Shown here: positions 58,481-64,000 of the stretch, one piece after another
Position numbering within the stretch: position 1 is the first letter of the stretch
Layout: every line of letters begins with the position of its first letter
Source: Neobacillus sp. SuZ13
GTDB lineage: Bacteria > Bacillota > Bacilli > Bacillales > Cytobacillaceae
DNA length: 64,000 nt
Direction of reading: 5' to 3'
NCBI RefSeq assembly: GCF_030123365.1
Contig: NZ_CP126107.1
Coordinates: 4,115,501-4,179,500, forward strand
Notes under the pieces: generated by a model
What the model saw: only the letters and a program-made list of their open reading frames with translations
What the model was told of the DNA's origin: nothing
Databases searched by the model: none
Position numbers and translations under genes: made by a program

Positions 58481-59173
58481 ATGAGGCAAGAGGACATAAT
58501 TAAAAGATTATCTGTTGTCCCTATCTTTAAAGAACTGTCAGCAGAAGAACTAGAGCCAATCGTAAAGATTGCACAAACTCGTTTTTTTAAACAAAAGATG
58601 TATGTTTTTATGCAGGAGGATCCACTTGACCGAGTCTTTTTTATTCATAGTGGGAAGATTAAGATTTGCAAAACAGACTTATCAGGTAAAGAACAACTAA
58701 TTTCCGTCCTTGAGCCTGGCGAAATGTTTCCACATGCAGGATTTTTCAGAAAGGGCAATTTTCCAGCCCATGCTGAAGTGATGGAGGATGCCAATCTTAT
58801 TATTATTCCGATTGCTAAGTTTGAAAATATCCTAATTACCTACCCAGAGCTTTGCATTAAACTCTTTAAAGTATTGGGAGAAAAAATAGTAGATTTACAA
58901 GGAAGATTAGAAGCACAAGTACTCCATAATACTTTTGAACAAATTATTTTACTACTAATTAGACTTTGTAAATCTAATGGCGAAATGGTTGATGGTCGTT
59001 ATAGACTCACCACACAGTTCACCAATCGTGAACTAGCTAATATGATTGGTACTTCAAGAGAAACGGTAAGTAGAACGATTAATCAAGTGAAAAAGAAAAA
59101 CTTTGTTGCGCTTGATGAACAAGGTTTTTATCTGATCGACCGGGAAGCACTTCAACAGGAATTGTTCTATTAA
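58481..59173 (+). CDS. Crp/Fnr family transcriptional regulator
   Basis: 230 residues from ATG 58481 (GAAGGTGAT upstream). N-terminal cyclic-nucleotide-binding-type barrel (about 15-130, DPLDRVFFIHSGKIKICKTD) and C-terminal winged helix with the recognition helix in NRELANMIGTSRETVSRTIN (about 180-199), which predicts TGTGA half sites. It has only three scattered Cys (in KICK, ELCI and RLCK), no N-terminal Fe-S cluster motif and no C-terminal Cys as in B. subtilis Fnr. So it may sense NO through heme or act otherwise. It is followed by the DUF2249 pair, the NnrS-like gene and the DUF59 gene, probably one operon, and is divergent from norB. Confidence 0.9.
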   Translation: MRQEDIIKRLSVVPIFKELSAEELEPIVKIAQTRFFKQKMYVFMQEDPLDRVFFIHSGKIKICKTDLSGKEQLISVLEPGEMFPHAGFFRKGNFPAHAEVMEDANLIIIPIAKFENILITYPELCIKLFKVLGEKIVDLQGRLEAQVLHNTFEQIILLLIRLCKSNGEMVDGRYRLTTQFTNRELANMIGTSRETVSRTINQVKKKNFVALDEQGFYLIDREALQQELFY

Positions 59174-59213
59174 TAAATTGATCTCGATTATATAAAAAGG
59201 AGTTGTAAATGCT

Positions 59214-59447
59214 ATGGAGCAGAGAATTATTGAACTAGATGTACGAGAAGATTTAAAGAATAAAATTGAACCCTTCCAAAAAATTATTGAGGCAATTAAG
59301 GAGTTAAAAGGAAATGATATTTTTATTCTTCATGCCCCTTTTAAACCCGTACCACTCTTCACTGTATTAAAAGCAAAAGGCTTCACCCACGAGGAAGAAG
59401 AAATTGATAAGATGCATTGGAAAGTAACTTTCACAAAGAAAGCTTAA
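59214..59447 (+). CDS. DUF2249 domain protein (second copy)
   Basis: 77 residues: QRIIELDVREDLKNKIEPFQ then NDIFILHAPFKPVPLFTVL and KMHWKVTF, the full DUF2249 pattern with the central LHAPFxPxPL motif. It lies 40 bases after the Crp/Fnr gene. A TusA-like fold suggests sulfur or cofactor handling, but the function is unknown. Confidence 0.88.
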   Translation: MEQRIIELDVREDLKNKIEPFQKIIEAIKELKGNDIFILHAPFKPVPLFTVLKAKGFTHEEEEIDKMHWKVTFTKKA

Positions 59448-59465
59448 GGAAGAAGGGGAAATTGT

Positions 59466-59672
59466 ATGATTTTAGATAATCGCGGTTTAGAACCGCCTCA
59501 ACCAATGATGAGAACATTAGCTGCCTTGGAAATCCTAGGAGAAAATGAAACATTAACAATCATAAATGATAGAAGACCCATGTTTCTTTATGAGCAACTT
59601 GAGGAATTGGGTTATCAACAACGAACAGAACAACAAAGTGACGAAAGTTTTAAAATTGAAATCTTCCGGTAA
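59466..59672 (+). CDS. DUF2249 domain protein (third copy)
   Basis: 68 residues: LDNRGLEPPQPMMRTLAALE, TLTIINDRRPMFLYEQLEEL. It is shorter than the second copy and starts directly with the DUF2249 strand. ATG 59466 has AAGGGGAAA upstream. It lies 18 bases after the second copy and 15 bases before the NnrS-like gene, so it is part of the operon. Confidence 0.86.
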   Translation: MILDNRGLEPPQPMMRTLAALEILGENETLTIINDRRPMFLYEQLEELGYQQRTEQQSDESFKIEIFR

Positions 59673-59687
59673 ACGGGGTGAATGATC

Positions 59688-60932
59688 ATGCTTCCTCAAA
59701 ATTTGGGAAGTGAAACAAATATTAAACTTCCATTTTCATTTATTTTGTTTAGTTTAATTGCATTAGTACTTTCGCAAATTTTACTATTAGTCAATGGTCA
59801 ATTAATGGCTTCAGGGAATTTTAGAATTCCTGTCATCTGGTCTTCAGCCCATTTATTAGTTTTGGGCTGGTCATTAATGGCGGCCATGGGATCGATGTAT
59901 CAATTGGTATCAGTTGTTTTCCTAACTAAAATATGGAATGAAAAATTCGGATTTATTCAATTCTTCGTAACGGCTATTGGAATTGTTTCTTTTTCAGGGA
60001 TGTTATATTGGTCGCCGCAAAATGCGATGCTGCCTGGAATCCTCATGCTGCTTGGGATCTTAATGTTCTTATTCCAAATGTTTATGACCCTTAAATCACA
60101 AGCAAAGCCAACTATTCTTACTGCTTTTGTTGGTTCAGCGCTAGTTTGTTTATTCATTACCATTTCCTTAGGGATTACACTAATATATTGCTTAAAAACA
60201 GGTTTTGCTGGTGAATATTATCAAGCCATCTTTAAAGCTCATTTGCTAATGGGGATTACAGGCTGGTTTACATTATTAATTTTCGGATTCTCTTACAAAA
60301 TGGTGCCGATGTTTTCCTTATCCCATGGGTTTCCGATGGTCCAAGCAAAATATGTATTTGCGTTTTATATTTCTGGTCTAGTCCTATCACTGATTGCATT
60401 CTTTACTAATAACAATCTGCTATTGAAAATAGGATTCTTTTTACTTTTCGTTGGTTTTACTATTTTTAGCTGGCATATTAGCCTTATTATCAAAAAACGA
60501 TTAAAAAAAACGCTAGATAAACCATTTACGTTCGCACTAGTTGCGATTGGATTAGGAAATTTGATTCATTTGGCTGCACTTATCATACTATGGAATCACC
60601 AATTCACGAGCCTTATAGGAGTGCTTGTTTACGCTTATTTATTACTCTGGATCGTCTTATGTATTGTTAGTTATTTATATAAAATCGTTCCATTTCTATG
60701 GTGGACATATAAATATAGTAAGGAAATAGGAAAAAGCAAGGTCCCTTCTTTAAAAGAAATGATGAATGAAAAAATCGTTACCCCCTTGTTTTCAATATTT
60801 ATCGTTGCGATTCTGGCAGTCTTTTGTGCCTTAACTTTTCATATAACTGTTCTGTTTAATGTCGGTCAGACCATCCTGTCGATTGTATTTATTATTATTG
60901 CATTCAGTATCCTTCGAGTTTTAAAAAAATAG
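59688..60932 (+). CDS. NnrS-like multi-helix membrane protein of the NO cluster
   Basis: 414 residues with about 12 membrane helices. His residues lie in SSAHLLVLGWSLMAAMGSMY (about residue 46), FKAHLLMGITGWFTLLIFGF (about 184) and TFHITVLF (about 388), in positions that could ligate heme or copper, as in NnrS and heme-copper oxidase relatives. I place it near NnrS only on this basis. ATG 59688 lies six bases after GGGGTGA; ATG 59682 sits on it. Position after Crp/Fnr and two DUF2249 genes suggests a role in NO tolerance or denitrification. Confidence 0.72.
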   Translation: MLPQNLGSETNIKLPFSFILFSLIALVLSQILLLVNGQLMASGNFRIPVIWSSAHLLVLGWSLMAAMGSMYQLVSVVFLTKIWNEKFGFIQFFVTAIGIVSFSGMLYWSPQNAMLPGILMLLGILMFLFQMFMTLKSQAKPTILTAFVGSALVCLFITISLGITLIYCLKTGFAGEYYQAIFKAHLLMGITGWFTLLIFGFSYKMVPMFSLSHGFPMVQAKYVFAFYISGLVLSLIAFFTNNNLLLKIGFFLLFVGFTIFSWHISLIIKKRLKKTLDKPFTFALVAIGLGNLIHLAALIILWNHQFTSLIGVLVYAYLLLWIVLCIVSYLYKIVPFLWWTYKYSKEIGKSKVPSLKEMMNEKIVTPLFSIFIVAILAVFCALTFHITVLFNVGQTILSIVFIIIAFSILRVLKK

Positions 60933-60945
60933 TGAGGTGTTTATG

Positions 60946-61245
60946 ATGAATATCAAAGAAAAAATTATTAGTGCGTTAAAAACTGTTTACGATCCTGAGC
61001 TTAACATAAATGTAGTCGACCTCGGCTTAATTTATAATATTGAAATTACAGAATTAAATGATGTTACGATTACAATGACGTTAACGACACCAGGCTGCCC
61101 GCTCCATGACAGCATAACAAGCGGGGTGCGTTACAGTGTTGAAGGGATGGAAGAAACAAAAAAAGTAGATGTTAACCTGGTTTGGGAACCAGCATGGTCT
61201 CCAGATAAAATGACCCCTGAAGGACTCAAATTATTAGGAAGATAA
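60946..61245 (+). CDS. DUF59/MIP18 family protein (PaaD/SufT type)
   Basis: 99 residues: IKEKIISALKTVYDPELNIN (DPE motif), VVDLGLIYNIEI, TMTLTTPGCPLHDSITSGVR (TxxGCP) and VWEPAWSPDKM, all DUF59 landmarks. Such proteins help insert or mature Fe-S clusters. ATG 60946 is six bases after GAGGTG; ATG 60943 is also possible. The last gene of the operon, with a terminator after it. In this position it may serve an Fe-S client or norB maturation. Confidence 0.88.
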   Translation: MNIKEKIISALKTVYDPELNINVVDLGLIYNIEITELNDVTITMTLTTPGCPLHDSITSGVRYSVEGMEETKKVDVNLVWEPAWSPDKMTPEGLKLLGR

Positions 61246-61252
61246 TATATGA

Positions 61253-61287
61253 AAACGGAAGCACCATTTAAGGTACTTCCGTTTTTT
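61253..61287. terminator. Bidirectional terminator between the DUF59 gene and ypvA
   Basis: AAACGGAAG (61253-61261) pairs with CTTCCGTTT (61276-61284), inner CC/GG, followed by T. Confidence 0.85.
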
Positions 61288-61288
61288 A

Positions 61289-63211
61289 TTATGCTTTAGC
61301 TTCAGTAGGTAAAACTTCTTTAACTCTCTCTAATAAGTCTGGGTCGATATTTTCATTTACAAAAATATGGACCGCCCCTTGATCCTTTTCACTCCGAATC
61401 AAGCGTCCCACCCCTTGGCGTAACCGAAGGAGCATATACGGTAATTCAACCTCGGCAAACGGGTTATCCACGCCCGCCTTTTTTGCCGTAAAGACAGGAT
61501 CATTCGGTGGAAATGGAAGCGAAAAGATCATCACATTTTCAAGCGACCTCCCTGGAATATCTAAACCTTCCCACAGATGGATCGAACAAAGAATTGCATG
61601 TTCTTCATTCTGAAATTTAGAAACAAGTGTGCTTATTTCTTCATCGCCTTCAAAATAAATAGGGTATGGGACTTCTCCAGAAAGATTTTTCTTAAGATAT
61701 GCTAACTCAACTTTATTATTGAGAAGTATTAATGCACGCCCTTCAGATTCGTGAATTGCCTTTAAAATATAGTTAATTTTTCCGTCCATGTCCGCATGTT
61801 TAAAGGCAGGCAGGTAAAGGTCCATTTTATCATCATAATCAAAAGGAGATGACACTGAGAATGATAGATAGTCATCAACACCAAGACTCGATGAAATGTA
61901 ATCGAATGATTTTTGATTTGCGAGCGTTGCAGACGAGAAAATAAACGGTTTTTTCTGTGTGAATACTTCTTCCCGCATTACTTCTTCAACCATTTTTGGC
62001 ATAATAACTAGTGTCCGTTCTCCCCCTTTTTCTTCGAACCAAGTAATTCCATTTAACTCCTGAAGAAAAAGTGATAAAGAATAAGTGATTTGTTCTAAGT
62101 ATTCCTCAACAATTTTCAAATCGTATTCATTAATAACATATAGTTCACTTTCAAATACTAATTCCTCTTCTAATGATTGTAGAGTGGACAGAAGTTTCCT
62201 GCATGTCTTCATTACTAGTGGATGCTTAGTAATCATTTGTTTTTCAGACCCCTGTGAAAGTGATGAGAATTGTGAAATACCATCGAAAAATGCTTCATTA
62301 TCTAATAAAGCCTCTTCTATTGTATATAAGGTCTTTTCACGGACTTCATTTTCCATTAGTCTTGTAAGCAGTGTTTCTAAGGTATAATCCGTAAAACGAT
62401 AGCTTAACGCTTTCTGTGCCGCATATTCAAGAAGGTGTCCTTCGTCAAAAACAACGGAAGAATGTTCGGGTAATAACGGCAGCTGTCCTTCACGTTTTCT
62501 CGATTCTTTTGTCCAAATATGCTCCATATAAAAATCATGGGAACAGATAATTAAATCCTCAGAGTGGCGGTAATACTCTCTGTGCAAGGTCAGCCCACAG
62601 CGGTGACGCTTCTCACAAGAAAAACAATCCTGTACAGCATCCCAGCTAACTTCACTCCACATCTCATCAGATAAAGTTGGATAGTCCCTTCTGTCGCCAT
62701 ATTTTTCAAAGGTTTGCATGGAGCCAACAGTATGCACAAAATCAGGCAGGTTTTCATATATACTTGCAATCTCATCGGAGAAATCATTGTTCTTCGTTTG
62801 ATCCAACTTTTTTAAACAGAGATACTGATCTCGAGATTTAGCCAAGCGGACATCGATATCTAGTCCGAGAACCTTCTCTAATTTTGCGATATCTCCCTCT
62901 TTTTTCACCAATTGCTCAATTAAAGTCTCATCTGCACAAGCAATGACAGCCGGGCGATTCGTATAGCGGGCATACATGATCGCATAAAGCAAGTAAACAA
63001 TTGTTTTCCCCGTTCCAACTCCTGCTTCAGCAAACATCACTTTTTTATCTTTGAAGGCATTTTCTAGTTGAAAAGCCATATATATCTGTTCATCTCTTAA
63101 TTCGAATCCTGCTTCGGGCAATATATCATAGAATAAATCCCCGATCCATTCACCCAATTTTTCATAAAAGGACTCAGTTTTTGCAATCTCAAATGGCATA
63201 CGTTTTTGCAT
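61289..63211 (-). CDS. ypvA: DinG-family ATP-dependent helicase YpvA
   Basis: 640 residues of the XPD/DinG superfamily 2 helicases, which unwind DNA 5'-3'. Walker A is in MFAEAGVGTGKTIVYLLYAI (about residue 62) and Walker B in VVFDEGHLLEYAA (DEGH, about 253). The Fe-S Cys set is visible: Cys near 129 (QYLCLKK) and DCFSCEKRHRCG (about 195-206). Motif VI QGVGRLIRSEKDQG is near residue 600. Divergent or alone; in B. subtilis it lies close to ypwA and ypsC. Confidence 0.92.
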   Translation of the reverse strand: MQKRMPFEIAKTESFYEKLGEWIGDLFYDILPEAGFELRDEQIYMAFQLENAFKDKKVMFAEAGVGTGKTIVYLLYAIMYARYTNRPAVIACADETLIEQLVKKEGDIAKLEKVLGLDIDVRLAKSRDQYLCLKKLDQTKNNDFSDEIASIYENLPDFVHTVGSMQTFEKYGDRRDYPTLSDEMWSEVSWDAVQDCFSCEKRHRCGLTLHREYYRHSEDLIICSHDFYMEHIWTKESRKREGQLPLLPEHSSVVFDEGHLLEYAAQKALSYRFTDYTLETLLTRLMENEVREKTLYTIEEALLDNEAFFDGISQFSSLSQGSEKQMITKHPLVMKTCRKLLSTLQSLEEELVFESELYVINEYDLKIVEEYLEQITYSLSLFLQELNGITWFEEKGGERTLVIMPKMVEEVMREEVFTQKKPFIFSSATLANQKSFDYISSSLGVDDYLSFSVSSPFDYDDKMDLYLPAFKHADMDGKINYILKAIHESEGRALILLNNKVELAYLKKNLSGEVPYPIYFEGDEEISTLVSKFQNEEHAILCSIHLWEGLDIPGRSLENVMIFSLPFPPNDPVFTAKKAGVDNPFAEVELPYMLLRLRQGVGRLIRSEKDQGAVHIFVNENIDPDLLERVKEVLPTEAKA

Positions 63212-63268
63212 GGTACCCTCCCCAAAAAAACTTTCATATAATTCAACAAAAATAATGATTCATTCGAA

Positions 63269-64000
63269 TTACTTGTCTTGATTTAAATCATCTTGACGAG
63301 GAGGTTTCTTTCCCCAATATTGATAAAGATCCGTACGAATAAAGCCGTTAAAAAGTTTTCGCTTTTTTGTCGCGGGTTTACCATAAAATTGTTCAAACTG
63401 CTCGTTAGAAGTTAAGATATATTTAGACCATGTATCAAGTGTATTGAATGCAACGCCCATTTCTTTATACATCTGTTCGACTGCTTTTTTCTCCCCGAGT
63501 CTTTCACCATAAGGGGGATTCCCAACAATGACACCGTATTGCTTATTTGTAGAAATGTCTCTAACCTGCATTTGCTTAAATTGGATCAAGTCCCCAAATC
63601 CAGCCTCAAAAGCATTATCTTGGGCAATTTTCACCATTCTATGGTCGATATCTGTCCCTAAAATATCTAATGGCTGATCATAATTTGCTAAGTCCTCCGC
63701 TTCATTTCTAGCGTCATCCCAAACTTGCGCTGGGATCCAATTCCATCGTTCCGATACAAACTCCCTATTAAAGCCTGGTGCAATATTTTGCCCGATCATT
63801 GCTGCTTCAATCGGAATCGTTCCAGAACCACAGAAAGGGTCCATAAAGGGACGGTCTGCTTTCCAATTAGTGAGCAAAACCAGCGCAGCTGCAAGGGTTT
63901 CCTTTAGGGGTGCCTCACCTTGATCCACTCGATAACCGCGTTTATGCAGCCCTTGACCACTTGTGTCAATGGTTATAGTGGCGACGTCTTTTAGTAATGC
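63269..64000 (-). CDS. ypsC: RlmL-type 23S rRNA guanine-N2 methyltransferase YpsC, C-terminal part
   Basis: The frame runs off the right edge at 64000; 243 codons are present. The SAM-binding motif is MDPFCGSGTIPIEAAMIGQN and the catalytic motif IVGNPPYGERLG (NPPY), as in N2-guanine methyltransferases. Upstream residues (LHKRGYRVDQGEAPLKETLA) match the family, so the gene is simply cut by the window. The N-terminal THUMP domain would lie outside. A GTG in this region (63928) is not the start. Confidence 0.92.
   Translation of the reverse strand, partial: ALLKDVATITIDTSGQGLHKRGYRVDQGEAPLKETLAAALVLLTNWKADRPFMDPFCGSGTIPIEAAMIGQNIAPGFNREFVSERWNWIPAQVWDDARNEAEDLANYDQPLDILGTDIDHRMVKIAQDNAFEAGFGDLIQFKQMQVRDISTNKQYGVIVGNPPYGERLGEKKAVEQMYKEMGVAFNTLDTWSKYILTSNEQFEQFYGKPATKKRKLFNGFIRTDLYQYWGKKPPRQDDLNQDK

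Noticed and set aside
1..64000. CRISPR arrays, prophage, insertion sequences or replication origins
   Set aside because: No regular direct-repeat/spacer pattern, no phage structural or transposase genes, and no DnaA-box cluster were seen on either strand.

Overview
The window is one contiguous piece of a low-GC, spore-forming Bacillaceae chromosome. The evidence is a gene order close to the B. subtilis yp-region (msrA, ypmS-ypmR-ypmQ, ypmP, thyA-dfrA, ypjP, brxA/yphP, ypgR, ypgQ, metA, cspD-ypeQ-ypeP-ypdQ, sspL, ypcP, dynA/ypbR, bpsB-bpsA, ypwA, ypvA, ypsC), a GerA/GerB/GerC germinant receptor, two forespore-type small protein genes, and AGGAGG-type ribosome sites with many TTG and GTG starts. 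A Neobacillus or Bacillus species is my inference. I saw no rRNA, tRNA, CRISPR array, transposase or prophage.

Layout. 1-1.6 kb: start of msrA, and a second-type rsgA with a leader carrying a small ORF and competing terminator/antiterminator helices. 1.6-8.4 kb: DUF4397 protein, ypmS-ypmR-sco and the gerABC receptor. 8.5-12.8 kb: a metallo-beta-lactamase gene under a perfect FadR-type operator, a degV, ypmP, a recombination scar with three broken small genes, then tatC and tatA. 12.9-15 kb: thyA-dfrA and a secreted M34-type metalloprotease. 15.1-25.6 kb: a complete Ter stress cluster (three TerD, TerC, TelA, YceG, and a four-gene biosynthetic module) driven by two identical ECF (SigW-type) promoters. 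25.6-35.5 kb: housekeeping yp genes, an ABC-F protein, a second degV followed by a small spore protein gene with an apparent ATT start, fhs, metA. 35.5-50.3 kb: mntR, topB, cspD, two RNase H paralogues, sspL, the double dynamin DynA, a Fur-box-controlled 26-residue membrane peptide, and the alkylpyrone genes bpsB-bpsA. 50.8-61.3 kb: a respiratory island with a ba3-type oxidase, quinol-dependent NO reductase, a Crp/Fnr regulator, three DUF2249 proteins, an NnrS-like membrane protein and a DUF59 protein. It surrounds ypwA and separates it from ypvA. 61.3-64 kb: ypvA helicase and the truncated ypsC methyltransferase.

How it works together. The Ter cluster looks like one envelope/metal-stress regulon, because both transcription starts carry TGAAAC-N16-CGTA. 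The respiratory island looks like an oxygen/nitric oxide regulon: TGTGA-N6-TCAC[A/T]-like sites precede the oxidase, the DUF2249/zinc protein pair and norB, and a Crp/Fnr gene sits inside. The best candidates for undescribed biology are the rsgA leader-peptide attenuator, the Fur-controlled 26-residue peptide, the FadR-controlled hydrolase, the ATT-initiated spore protein and the product of the Ter biosynthetic module.
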